DNA of 64,000 nt from an uncultured Lachnospiraceae bacterium (lineage in GTDB: Bacteria > Bacillota > Clostridia > Lachnospirales > Lachnospiraceae), in the NCBI GenBank assembly GCA_910584585.1, contig CAJUBP010000020.1, positions 3,979-67,978 on the forward strand. The letters run 5' to 3'. The translations under genes and the position numbers were made by a program. Each line of letters starts with the position of its first letter. Within the stretch, counting starts at the first letter, position 1. This document shows positions 35,399 through 43,567 of the stretch, piece after piece. The notes beneath the pieces are model-generated. The model did not search any database. It worked only from the letters and a program-made list of their open reading frames with translations, and was not told the DNA's origin.

Positions 35399-35770
35399 AA
35401 TAGCCGCAAAACTTTCGCGGCTGATAACATGTTCCATGCGGCAGGCGTCTTCCGCCGCAATCTTTTCATCTACGCCTAAACTAATCAGCCAGCCGGATAG
35501 AAATTTATGGCGCTCATAAATCATCTCCGCAATTTCACGTCCGGATTCAGTCAGTGTAATATATCCTGCGTTTGAGACAGTGATGTGGCCTTTTTCCCGC
35601 AGATTCTTCATGGCCACGCTGACGCTTGGTTTTTTAAAGCCCAGTTCTACAGATATGTCGATGGAGCGGACCACGGGCAATTTCTTACTTAATATCAATA
35701 TGGTTTCTAAATAATTCTCGGCAGATTCGTTGTTTTTCACAGCGCTCACCTCTTCCTTTCGCTTTGGCAT
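35366..35770 (-). CDS. DtxR/MntR-family metal-dependent transcriptional regulator
   Basis: 134 residues. The N-terminal winged helix (SAENYLETILILSKKLPVVRSIDISVELGFKKPSVSVAMKNLREKGHITV) and the dimerisation domain with metal ligands (TESGREIAEMIYERHKFLSGWLISLGVDEKIAAEDACRMEHVIS) are those of the DtxR family; the SH3-like third domain is absent, as in MntR/TroR types. Ligand positions E, H, D, C and H in the last motif are visible, and a cysteine in DACRMEH favours an iron-type site over manganese. It lies divergent from feoA, whose promoter holds a dyad repeated before feoB and before the DUF2325 gene; it is the obvious candidate to bind these. Confidence 0.88.
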   Translation of the reverse strand: MPKRKEEVSAVKNNESAENYLETILILSKKLPVVRSIDISVELGFKKPSVSVAMKNLREKGHITVSNAGYITLTESGREIAEMIYERHKFLSGWLISLGVDEKIAAEDACRMEHVISRESFAAIKKAVEQDFEL

Positions 35771-35885
35771 AAAAAGCAGTAAAAACTGTTTGGCAAATAC
35801 ATGCGCTTCTGAATATAAGTATACTGAAAGAACGGGAAAATAGCAAATATTTTTCTCATCCAGTTAAAAAAATCCCAAAAAGTTA

Positions 35886-35945
35886 TTGACAACATACAGT
35901 AGTAAGCGTATACTAACTAATGAAAAGTGAATGAGAACCATTATC
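35886..35945 (+). promoter_or_regulatory. feoA promoter with DtxR-type operator and Fur box
   Basis: TTGACA (35886-35891), 17 bases and TATACT (35909-35914) form a near-perfect promoter. A dyad TAAGC-GTA-TACTAACT (35903-35918) covers the -10 element and matches sites at 36440 and 43507. AATGAGAACCATTATC (35930-35945) matches the Fur box core at about 14 of 16 positions. Both sites would block transcription when occupied, giving two iron-linked controls. Confidence 0.75.
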
Positions 35946-35977
35946 ATTAACGAGATTTCAGAAAAGAAAGGATGATT

Positions 35978-36190
35978 ATGATGCCGTTGACCATGGCGAG
36001 AACAGGAGAAGTCAATGTGATTAAAAAAGTTGGCGGAAAGGGAGAGACCAGGAGATTTTTGGAGAATCTGGGGTTTGTAACCGGAGGGCAGGTCACTGTG
36101 GTGTCCGAGATCAGTGGCAGCATGATTGTAAATGTGAAAGAGTCAAGAGTTGCCATCAATCGGGATATGGCCAGTAAAATTATGATTTAG
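35978..36190 (+). CDS. feoA: FeoA domain protein, first copy
   Basis: A small SH3-like FeoA protein of about 70 residues (MMPLTMARTGEVNVIKKVGGKGETRRFLENLGFVTGGQVTVVSEISG). Three in-frame ATGs (35972, 35978, 35981) follow AAAGGA; the second or third fits spacing best. The LGFVTGGQVTVV and SMIVNVKESRVAINRDMASKIMI segments are family hallmarks. FeoA supports ferrous iron uptake through FeoB, probably by binding its G-protein domain. It is the first gene of the feo operon, 12 bases before a second FeoA. Confidence 0.9.
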   Translation: MMPLTMARTGEVNVIKKVGGKGETRRFLENLGFVTGGQVTVVSEISGSMIVNVKESRVAINRDMASKIMI

Positions 36191-36202
36191 GGAGGAAAGG
36201 GC

Positions 36203-36424
36203 ATGAAAACATTAAAGCAGATTCCCTGCGGGGAAACGGTAAAGGTAGCGAAGCTGCACGGGGAGGGGCCGGTGAAGCGGAGGATTATGGATATGGGCAT
36301 CACAAAGGGCATTGATGTATTTGTGCGGAAGGTAGCGCCGCTTGGGGATCCGGTGGAAGTAACGGTGCGGGGCTATGAATTGTCTCTGCGGAAAGCAGAC
36401 GCGGAAATGATAGAGGTACTGTAA
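36203..36424 (+). CDS. feoA: FeoA domain protein, second copy
   Basis: 73 residues starting after GGAGGAAAGGGC. It has the FeoA pattern LKQIPCGETVKVAKLHGEGPVKRRIMDMGITKGIDVFVRKVAPLGDPVEVTVRGYELSLRKADAEMIEV, with the conserved DPVEV and RGYELSLR motifs that the first copy lacks. It is therefore the more canonical of the two. Two unequal FeoA proteins followed by FeoB are common in Clostridia, where they may act as a pair. A dyad (36440-36455) sits between this gene and feoB. Confidence 0.93.
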   Translation: MKTLKQIPCGETVKVAKLHGEGPVKRRIMDMGITKGIDVFVRKVAPLGDPVEVTVRGYELSLRKADAEMIEVL

Positions 36425-36439
36425 TTTTTTGCGCATAGG

Positions 36440-36455
36440 TTAGCTTTTACTAATT
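36440..36455 (+). promoter_or_regulatory. DtxR-type operator copy before feoB
   Basis: TTAGC-TTT-TACTAATT matches the dyads at 35903 and 43507 at all fixed positions of T(T/A)AGC-N3-TACTAA(C/T)T. It lies 48 bases before feoB, where an internal promoter could exist although no clear -35/-10 pair was found. Confidence 0.6.
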
Positions 36456-36502
36456 AAAGTGAGTAACAAGAAACTTGCCAAAAGGCGGATAGGAGTTGTG
36501 AA

Positions 36503-38689
36503 ATGTCAGTAAAAATTGCGTTAGCAGGTAATCCCAACTGCGGAAAAACAACATTGTTCAACGGATTAACCGGTTCCAACCAGTTTGTGGGAAACTGGCC
36601 CGGAGTTACGGTTGAGAAAAAAGAAGGGAAGTTAAAGGGTCATAAAGATGTTGTCATTACAGATTTGCCGGGAATTTATTCCCTGTCACCCTACACACTG
36701 GAGGAAGTGGTGGCCAGAAATTATCTGATAGAGGAACGGCCCAATGTGATTTTGAATATTGTGGACGGAACGAATCTGGAGCGGAATCTGTACCTTTCCA
36801 CACAGCTGATGGAACTTGGGATTCCGGTAGTTATGGCTGTCAATATGATGGATGTAGTTGCCAAGAGCGGAACGAAGATACATATCCGGGAACTTGGGAA
36901 GAAGCTGGGCTGCCCGGTGACAGAGATTTCCGCCCTGAAAGGGGACGGCGTGATGGAAGCGGCGGAGAAGGCCCTGGAGCTTGCCAAAGGAAAAGAGACA
37001 ATCAAAGCCGTACATGAATTTTCGCCGGAAACAGAAGGAGCGTTAACTGCAATTGAAGAGAGGCTGGGAAAAGAGATTCCCCAGGAGCAGAGAAGATTTT
37101 TCGCGGTAAAGCTGTTGGAGCGGGATGAGAAAATCGCTGAGCGGATGAAGCATGTGCCGGATGTGACAGCTGAGATAGAAGCGCTGGAAAAAGAAATGGA
37201 TGACGACGCGGAGAGCATCATCACCAATGAGAGATATGTTTACATTTCGTCTATTATCAAAGACTGCTGCTCAAAAGGAAAAAATGAAAAAGTTACAGTT
37301 TCCGATAAAATTGATCGGATTGTAACCAACCGCATTCTGGCCCTTCCGATTTTCGCGGCAGTGATGGCCCTTGTGTATTATGTGTCTGTGACGACGGTGG
37401 GATCCTGGGCTACTGACTGGGTCAACGACGGGGTCTTTGGAGAGGGATGGAATCTGTTTGGCATAGAAAGCATCCATGTGCCTGCCATACCGGAACTGTT
37501 TACAAGCGGACTGGAAGCCATTGGATGCGCGTCCTGGCTGCAGGGATTGGTGGTAGACGGCATTGTCGCCGGCGTTGGGGCAGTGTTGGGATTCGTTCCG
37601 CAGATGCTGGTGCTGTTTTTGTTCCTGGCATTTCTGGAAGCTTGCGGATATATGGCGAGAGTGGCCTTTATCATGGATCGTATTTTCCGTAAATTCGGCC
37701 TTTCCGGAAAATCTTTTATCCCGATGCTGATCGGAACGGGCTGCGGCGTGCCGGGGATTATGGCAAGCCGTACCATTGAAAATGACAGAGACCGGAAAAT
37801 GACGATTATGACTACCACTTTCATTCCCTGCGGGGCGAAGCTGCCGATTATCGCGTTGATTGCGGGGGCATTTTTCGGAAACGCCTGGTGGGTTTCCTTC
37901 AGCGCGTTTTTTGTAGGAATTGCGGCAGTGATCTGCTCCGGAATTATTTTAAAGAAAACAAGGATGTTCGCAGGGGAACCGGCGCCCTTTGTTATGGAGC
38001 TGCCGGCATACCACATGCCTACGGTTGGAAATGTTTTGCGGAGTATGTGGGAGCGCGGCTGGTCCTTTATCAAAAAGGCGGGAACGATTATCCTGTTATC
38101 CACGATCTTTGTATGGTTTACCACTTATTTCGGCTGGGTGGACGGACAATTCCGGATGCTGGATCAGATGGAGCTTGACAACAGTATTATGGCTGCCATC
38201 GGAAACGCGTTTGCGTGGCTGTTTGTTCCTCTTGGCTGGGGAGACTGGAAATCAGCAGTTGCAGCGATTACAGGGCTGGTTGCCAAAGAAAATGTAGTGG
38301 GAACTTTCGGCATTATTTTTGGATACGCCGAGGTGGCAGAGGACGGAACAGAGATCTGGGGGCTGCTGGCTTCTTCCATGACGGCGGTAGCGGCATATTC
38401 CTTTATGGTATTTAACCTGCTGTGCGCGCCTTGCTTTGCGGCAATGGGAGCCATCAAGCGTGAAATGAACAATATCAAATGGTTCTGGTTTGCCATCGGG
38501 TATCAGTGTCTTCTGGCTTATGTGGCGGCGCTTTGTATTTACCAGATCGGAACCTGGATCACTCTTGGAACTTTTGGGCTTGGAACAGTGGCGGCGCTGG
38601 TTCTGGCGGCAGGATTTCTCTATCTGCTGTTTCGCCCATACCGGGAAGGAAGCAGCCTGAAAATGAAGGGGTTAGCAGGGGCAAGATAA
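36503..38689 (+). CDS. feoB: Ferrous iron transport protein B
   Basis: 728 residues. The N-terminal G-protein domain shows G1 GNPNCGKTT (9-17), G3 DLPGIYSL and G4 NMMD; a helical GDI-like spacer follows (about 170-265). The membrane part has two Gate motifs with cysteines, around GTGCGVPGIMASRTIEND and TTFIPCGAKLPII. The C-terminal part includes GLVAKENVVGTFG and CAPCFAAMGAIKREM. It imports Fe2+ driven by GTP hydrolysis. It is the main gene of the feo operon under Fur/DtxR-type control. No FeoC is visible downstream; a transposon-like element begins 60 bases later. Confidence 0.97.
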   Translation: MSVKIALAGNPNCGKTTLFNGLTGSNQFVGNWPGVTVEKKEGKLKGHKDVVITDLPGIYSLSPYTLEEVVARNYLIEERPNVILNIVDGTNLERNLYLSTQLMELGIPVVMAVNMMDVVAKSGTKIHIRELGKKLGCPVTEISALKGDGVMEAAEKALELAKGKETIKAVHEFSPETEGALTAIEERLGKEIPQEQRRFFAVKLLERDEKIAERMKHVPDVTAEIEALEKEMDDDAESIITNERYVYISSIIKDCCSKGKNEKVTVSDKIDRIVTNRILALPIFAAVMALVYYVSVTTVGSWATDWVNDGVFGEGWNLFGIESIHVPAIPELFTSGLEAIGCASWLQGLVVDGIVAGVGAVLGFVPQMLVLFLFLAFLEACGYMARVAFIMDRIFRKFGLSGKSFIPMLIGTGCGVPGIMASRTIENDRDRKMTIMTTTFIPCGAKLPIIALIAGAFFGNAWWVSFSAFFVGIAAVICSGIILKKTRMFAGEPAPFVMELPAYHMPTVGNVLRSMWERGWSFIKKAGTIILLSTIFVWFTTYFGWVDGQFRMLDQMELDNSIMAAIGNAFAWLFVPLGWGDWKSAVAAITGLVAKENVVGTFGIIFGYAEVAEDGTEIWGLLASSMTAVAAYSFMVFNLLCAPCFAAMGAIKREMNNIKWFWFAIGYQCLLAYVAALCIYQIGTWITLGTFGLGTVAALVLAAGFLYLLFRPYREGSSLKMKGLAGAR

Positions 38690-38751
38690 GAAAAATGGAA
38701 GATTAGATATGCGCGAAGGAACTATTCACAAGTTATTTTTGAACAGTCCTT

Positions 38752-39042
38752 TAGAGCGTGTCTTAAAATTGCTTTCTGACAGGTGTATTCTCCACTTAGT
38801 GGGACACCGAAGGCGCCCTGTGGGGATTTGTGCCAAATGAAGGGCGCATGCCCTCGCTTTGCTGGGGCAGACCCTAGCGGGCTATGTAACCTGAATTCAT
38901 GCAGATTGAACTACTAATGTTCAATCTGATAGCGCAAATATCGCGCTAAGTGGGGGATGCTTGGCACTAAGGGGGTATCAGGTGCGAAGCCTGGTGGATT
39001 CCTTAGTGCAGATGGCGGGAATGAAGTTTAAGACACGCTCTA
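38752..39042. mobile_element. MITE with 16-bp perfect terminal inverted repeats
   Basis: TAGAGCGTGTCTTAAA at 38752-38767 is the exact reverse complement of 39027-39042. The 291 bases between hold GC-rich foldable stretches but no transposase; the one long frame that starts inside (38961) runs out past the right end. Ends begin and finish with TA, consistent with TA target duplication. It is best read as a non-autonomous element mobilised in trans. Confidence 0.8.
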
Positions 39043-39088
39043 GTTCAGCCGGCATTTACAATGGGGTTGTCGGGAAATGGCAAATTGC

Positions 39089-39134
39089 TACAATATATAG
39101 ATATGAATCCTGGAACTTCAAACTATATATTGTA
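39089..39134. repeat. Perfect 12-bp inverted repeat
   Basis: TACAATATATAG (39089-39100) and CTATATATTGTA (39123-39134) are exact complements around a 22-base loop. No T run follows. It lies alone between the MITE and the HAD/PTS operon. Confidence 0.85.
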
Positions 39135-39260
39135 GAAAAGATCATTTCTTGGCAGCCTCATTTTCTGAATCAATATGAAATTGATTTCACTATTTTGCAC
39201 AAAAATAAAAAGCGGATATTATGAAAAATGTCAATATACAAAACAATAAATCTGGTTTAT

Positions 39261-39288
39261 TATAATATTATAATTGAAAACGATTTCA
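39261..39288 (+). promoter_or_regulatory. -10 elements and cre/LacI-type operator of the HAD-PTS operon
   Basis: Two TATAAT elements (39261-39266, 39269-39274) are followed at once by TGAAAACGATTTCA (39275-39288), an exact fit to the catabolite-responsive cre consensus and equally to LacI-family operators. It overlaps the probable transcription start, so binding by CcpA or by the LacI regulator at 42417 would repress the operon. Confidence 0.75.
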
Positions 39289-39314
39289 TATAAAAGCAGG
39301 AAAGGAAGATTCAG

Positions 39315-40160
39315 ATGGAGAAAAAAGTGATTTTTCTGGACATTGACGGCACGCTGACAGAGCCGGGCAGCAATGAACCGCCCAAATCAGCACTTTTGGC
39401 CATTCGTCAGGCCAGGGAAGCGGGACATTTTGTTTTCCTGTGTACCGGCAGGAATTACGGAATGCTAAAGCCGCTTTTGAACTATGAATTTGACGGGTTT
39501 GTGGCATGCTCCGGAGGCTATATCGAATGCGGGGGGAAGGTGATTTATGACTGCCCCATGACCGAGAAACAGCAGGAATCCGCCATGGGCGTTTTGCGGG
39601 AAAACGGTATTTTTCGGACAGCGGAATGCAGGGATGGCTCCTATACGGATGAAGGGTTTAAGGAATTCCTGCGGGAACATGCCGACGAAGCGGGAAACAG
39701 CGAGCTGCTCCGATGGCGGGAACAGGTGGAGAAATCCCTGAATATCCGCCCCATGAAGGAATATGGAGGTCAGCCGGTATATAAGATTGTGATGATGAGC
39801 CCCTCTATGGAGCGGCTTTCAGAGCCCAGGAAGATACTGGAGCCTGAGTTCGCGTTCTGCATTCAGGAAGAAAATGCTCAGGGATTTGTCAACGGCGAAG
39901 TGGTTAACCGGAAGTTTGATAAGGGAAGAGGCATGGAGCAGGTCTGCCGGTATCTTCAGATTCCCATCGGCCGTTCCGTGGCGGTGGGAGACAGTATGAA
40001 TGACAGAGAAATGCTGGAAACGGCTGGGCTTGGCATTTGCATGGAAAACGGAAGCGACGAGATGAAACGGCTGGCGGATGATGTCTGTCCCCCGGTGGGA
40101 AAAGACGGACTGTGGGAGGCGTTCCGAAAGCACGGTTTGCTCGAAAAAGATGGAGTTTGA
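39315..40160 (+). CDS. HAD superfamily phosphatase (Cof-type)
   Basis: 281 residues with HAD motif I FLDIDGTLTEPGS (residues 6-18), motif II in FLCTGRNYG, the lysine of motif III near KFDKGRGMEQV, and motif IV GDSMNDREMLETAG. The large C2B-type cap (about 85-190) places it in the Cof/YwpJ group, which removes phosphate from sugar phosphates and similar small molecules. It opens the operon before a PTS transporter, so it may dephosphorylate an imported sugar phosphate. The 3-prime end is followed by a second, diverged copy of itself (40190-40229). Confidence 0.87.
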   Translation: MEKKVIFLDIDGTLTEPGSNEPPKSALLAIRQAREAGHFVFLCTGRNYGMLKPLLNYEFDGFVACSGGYIECGGKVIYDCPMTEKQQESAMGVLRENGIFRTAECRDGSYTDEGFKEFLREHADEAGNSELLRWREQVEKSLNIRPMKEYGGQPVYKIVMMSPSMERLSEPRKILEPEFAFCIQEENAQGFVNGEVVNRKFDKGRGMEQVCRYLQIPIGRSVAVGDSMNDREMLETAGLGICMENGSDEMKRLADDVCPPVGKDGLWEAFRKHGLLEKDGV

Positions 40161-40189
40161 ATTTTGGCCTCATACTCAAATTCCTCCAG

Positions 40190-40229
40190 GTTCCGAAAGC
40201 GCGGTTTGCTGGGATAGGATGGAGTGCTG
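40190..40229 (+). repeat. Second copy of the HAD gene 3-prime end
   Basis: Bases 40121-40159 (FRKHGLLEKDGV and stop) recur at 40190-40229 after a period of 69 bases, a multiple of three; the second copy reads FRKRGLLG and stops. It lies in the gap before the PTS gene and is not translated as part of a known gene. Confidence 0.85.
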
Positions 40230-40269
40230 CGTTTTATAATATCGATTTCAGAAAAGGAAGGGAAAAGAC

Positions 40270-42261
40270 ATGGCTGTGGATTATGGGAAATGCGCAAGAG
40301 AGATCTATGAAACGCTGGGCGGCAAAAGCAATCTGGTAAGCGCCGCCCACTGTGCCACCAGGCTTCGTCTGGTCACGGTGGATAACAGCAAAATAGACAT
40401 GAAAAAATTGGAAAATATTGACGGAGTCAAAGGCGTGTTCAGCAACAACGGACAGCTTCAGTTGATTATCGGCACGGGAACCGTCAATAAAGTATATGAG
40501 GAATTTTTAAAGGTCAGCGGAATGACAGCGGCGACAAAAGAAGAAGTAAAAGCTGCCGCCGCCGCGAAGCAGCCTTTGTTTAAGCGGATGATCAAAGCCC
40601 TGGGAGATGTGTTTGTCCCGATTCTCCCTGCGATTGTGGCCTCAGGATTAATGATGGGCCTGGTGGAAGCGCTGGGAAAAGCAATACCGGCTTTTGCAGG
40701 CAGCGACTGGTACGGGATTTTGGACTTGCTGGCTAATACGGCATTTACGTTTCTGCCGATTCTGATTGCCATCTCGTCTTCCCGGGTATTCGGGGGAAAT
40801 GTTTTTCTGGGAGCTGTGGTGGGCATGGTTATGATCCATCCCAGTTTAATCAATGCATGGTCGGTGGGTTCCATGGACGCGGCAGAAATTCCCGTTTGGA
40901 ATCTCTTTGGATTTACCATCCGCCAGGTGGGATATCAGGGGCATGTCATTCCCGTTGTCATCGCGGTTTGGCTGATGTGTAAGATTGAACAATGGTTACA
41001 TAAACATGTGCCGGAGATGATTGATTTATTTGTGACTCCGCTCTGTACGGTGCTGGTGACGTCATTTATTACCCTTGGGGTGATCGGACCGGTATTTTCC
41101 ATGGCAGAGAATTATGTGCTGGATTTCGCGGGGTGGATGATTACCTTTGGGCACGGCATAGGCGCTATGATTATGGGGGCCTTGTATCCCTTTACGGTAG
41201 TCTGCGGCATCCACCATATGTACAATGTAATTGAAGCGGGCATGCTTGCGGCAGAAGGCGGAGTGAATATCTGGATGCCCATTGCCTCTGCGGCGAATTT
41301 TGCCCAGGGGGCTGCGTGCCTGGCAGTGGGATTGAAGGCAAGAAGCATGAAAACAAAATCCGTGGCGATTCCCTCTTCCCTGTCAGCGGCTCTGGGCATC
41401 ACGGAACCGGCGATTTTCGGCGTAAATCTTCGGTTTTTAAAACCGCTGATCTGCGGTTCCATCGGCGGGGCGGCAGGAGCTTTGCTGGGTTCTCTGTTCC
41501 AGATCGGGGCCACCTCTTACGGGGTGACGGGGCTTCCGGGATTCTTGATTACGTTGGATCACACGGTTCCCTACGTGATTGTGCTGGCAGTGTCTTTCGG
41601 AATCTCTTTTGCGCTGACCTGGGTTACCTGGAAAGAAGACGCGGCAGAGACTGAGACGGGAAACGCGAAACAGGGACAGCAGGACGCGGAAAGCCCGCAA
41701 GAGCTGACAGGACAGAAGGGCGCAAAAAGCCAGGAAACGCCAGGGCAAAAAGGCGCAAAAAGCCAGGAGACTCCAGAGCAAACAGGCACAGAAACCCAGG
41801 CGGTTACATTAGAGACGGCGCTCTTTGCGCCGGTAAAAGGCAATGTGATTTCCAGAGAAGAAATTCCGGACGCCACCTTTGCCTCTGGGGTTTTAGGAGA
41901 CGGCGTGGGAATTGAGCCGGAGACAGCGGAGGTTGTGGCGCCTTTTGACGGAGTGATCGCGTCGGTGACAGATACCTTTCACGCGGTGGGAATTACGGGC
42001 CCAGCCGGTATGGAGCTGCTGATTCATGTGGGAATTGACACTGTAAATATGAACGGCGACGGCTTCCAGGTATTTGTATCGGAAGGAGAACAAGTGAAGG
42101 CCGGCCAGAAGCTGATTGTTTTTGATATTGACAAAATCAAGGCGGCCGGATACAGCCCCACAACGGCGGTGCTTTTGACCAACAGTGAAGATTATCCGAA
42201 CTTTAAGATTTTAAAGACAGGGAAAACGGAACAGATGGAAAAGCTGTTTACAGTAGAATAG
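40270..42261 (+). CDS. PTS transporter subunit IIBCA, beta-glucoside/sucrose/trehalose family
   Basis: 663 residues in the order IIB (1-85, phospho-cysteine 28 in AAHCATRLRL), IIC (about 105-455, about ten spans, with the GALYPFTVVCGIHHMYNVIEAG motif and GITEPAIFGVNLR), a hydrophilic linker with repeats of GQKGAKSQETP (475-510), and IIA (515-660, phospho-histidine near 586 in LLIHVGIDT). It takes up and phosphorylates a sugar with phosphate from HPr. The subfamily includes beta-glucosides, sucrose and trehalose; no phosphoglycosidase is next to it, only the HAD phosphatase and a LacI regulator, so the sugar is not determined. Confidence 0.93.
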   Translation: MAVDYGKCAREIYETLGGKSNLVSAAHCATRLRLVTVDNSKIDMKKLENIDGVKGVFSNNGQLQLIIGTGTVNKVYEEFLKVSGMTAATKEEVKAAAAAKQPLFKRMIKALGDVFVPILPAIVASGLMMGLVEALGKAIPAFAGSDWYGILDLLANTAFTFLPILIAISSSRVFGGNVFLGAVVGMVMIHPSLINAWSVGSMDAAEIPVWNLFGFTIRQVGYQGHVIPVVIAVWLMCKIEQWLHKHVPEMIDLFVTPLCTVLVTSFITLGVIGPVFSMAENYVLDFAGWMITFGHGIGAMIMGALYPFTVVCGIHHMYNVIEAGMLAAEGGVNIWMPIASAANFAQGAACLAVGLKARSMKTKSVAIPSSLSAALGITEPAIFGVNLRFLKPLICGSIGGAAGALLGSLFQIGATSYGVTGLPGFLITLDHTVPYVIVLAVSFGISFALTWVTWKEDAAETETGNAKQGQQDAESPQELTGQKGAKSQETPGQKGAKSQETPEQTGTETQAVTLETALFAPVKGNVISREEIPDATFASGVLGDGVGIEPETAEVVAPFDGVIASVTDTFHAVGITGPAGMELLIHVGIDTVNMNGDGFQVFVSEGEQVKAGQKLIVFDIDKIKAAGYSPTTAVLLTNSEDYPNFKILKTGKTEQMEKLFTVE

Positions 42262-42416
42262 TTTGGCAGTCATGATCAGAAACGGCTGTTTTTGAGATTG
42301 CCGGCGCGTCTGGAAAGAGGAAAGATTTCGTGTTATAATGGATTGTGCAGAAATCAGGGGAAGTTATTTCGTCCCGGATGCTGCCGTACTAAGGGAAAAG
42401 CAAGGAGCAGTCAGAG

Positions 42417-43385
42417 ATGAATATAGCAGAAATCGCGAAATTGGCAGGAGTGTCCAGCGCAGCCGTTTCCAGGTATTTTAACAATGGATATATTTCAGAA
42501 GAGAAACGGGAGGCGATCCGAAAAGTTGTGGAAGAAACCGGATACCGGCCCTCCCTGCAGGCCCAGACGCTGCGGACAAAGAAAACCAGAATGGTGGGCG
42601 TGATTGTGCCCAAGATTGCTTCCGCTTCCATTGGAAGGATTGTGGAAGGGATTTTGTCGGTGCTGAATGAAACCGGATACCAGACCCTCTTGGCAGTGAC
42701 CCAGAATGATCCGAAGAAAGAACTGGAGTACTTGTCGGCTTTTAATGATAAGCAGGTGGACGGGGTAATTCTGGCGGCAACGATATTCAGTCCGGAGCAT
42801 AAACGGCTGCTGAAAGAGTTCCCTGTTCCAGTTGTGATTGTGGGGCAGCAGCTTGGCGGGCATTACTGCGTGTTCCATGATGATTATCACGCGGCCTATG
42901 ATCTGACCAGATTGATTTTGGAAAAAGGAAGAAAGAAACTTGGCTATATCGGAGCTGTTCAGAAGGACAAGGCGGTAGGGGCAGAGAGGTACCGGGGCTT
43001 TCGGGACGCGGTGGAGGAAGCGGGGCTTGAGAGCCTTGCGGAAAATTTTGTCATCGCTTCCTTTACGGTTGCTTCCGGATACGAAAAGGCAGGAGAATTG
43101 CTGAAAAAGAGCGGAAAGCTGGATGGAATTTTGTGTGCCACTGATACAATGGCCGCAGGCGCCATGCAGTATTTGCGGGAACATCAGATTCGGGTTCCGG
43201 AGGAGATTCTTGTGGCGGGACACGGGGATTCTGAAATGGCAAGGATTACGGATCCGCCGCTGCTGACCGTGCATTATTCCTATGAAAAAAGCGGGGAACT
43301 GGCGGCCCGGATGCTGCTGGATGTGCTGGCAGACAGGGAGACGGCGGTGAAGGAGATGAAACTGGGGTATTATATTGTGGAGTAA
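42417..43385 (+). CDS. LacI family transcriptional regulator of the PTS operon
   Basis: 322 residues with the LacI headpiece (NIAEIAKLAGVSSAAVSRYFNNGYISEEKREAIRKVVEETGYRPSLQAQTLRTKKTRMVGVIVPKI) and a complete sugar-binding domain (GYQTLLAVTQNDPKKELEYLSAFNDKQVDGVILAATIF; DDYHAAYDLTRLILEKGRKKLGYIG). It resembles regulators of sucrose or beta-glucoside utilisation such as ScrR. AAGGAG precedes the ATG, and TATAAT at 42334 may give it its own promoter. It probably binds the operator at 39275 before the HAD-PTS genes. Confidence 0.92.
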   Translation: MNIAEIAKLAGVSSAAVSRYFNNGYISEEKREAIRKVVEETGYRPSLQAQTLRTKKTRMVGVIVPKIASASIGRIVEGILSVLNETGYQTLLAVTQNDPKKELEYLSAFNDKQVDGVILAATIFSPEHKRLLKEFPVPVVIVGQQLGGHYCVFHDDYHAAYDLTRLILEKGRKKLGYIGAVQKDKAVGAERYRGFRDAVEEAGLESLAENFVIASFTVASGYEKAGELLKKSGKLDGILCATDTMAAGAMQYLREHQIRVPEEILVAGHGDSEMARITDPPLLTVHYSYEKSGELAARMLLDVLADRETAVKEMKLGYYIVE

Positions 43386-43469
43386 TCAGAGAATGGAACG
43401 CTACGGTTCACGGATCGGGGTCCGCTTATCGTAATGCGTTCAGAAATTGAAAAATAATGCGAAAACTGC

Positions 43470-43522
43470 TTGAAAAATTTTCCTGTTTCGTATATACTAT
43501 CTATAGTTAGCAAATACTAACT
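43470..43522 (+). promoter_or_regulatory. Promoter and DtxR-type operator of the DUF2325/rubredoxin genes
   Basis: TTGAAA (43470-43475), 17 bases and TATACT (43493-43498) are followed by AGTTAG-CAAATA-CTAACT (43505-43522), a perfect 6-bp dyad that contains the 16-base pattern seen before feoA and feoB. The site covers the predicted transcription start, fitting repression. Confidence 0.75.
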
Positions 43523-43567
43523 TGAGAAAGTCTATTCTAATTAAAAAACGGAGTAGGAGGAAAGAAA

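Noticed and set aside
35777..35840. Fourth copy of the DtxR-type dyad in front of the regulator itself
   Set aside because: TAAGTATACTGA near 35816 resembles the pattern but lacks the spacing and several fixed bases.
38961..39224. 87-residue ORF crossing the right end of the MITE
   Set aside because: It starts inside the element and continues through intergenic DNA; no family features, so it is probably chance.
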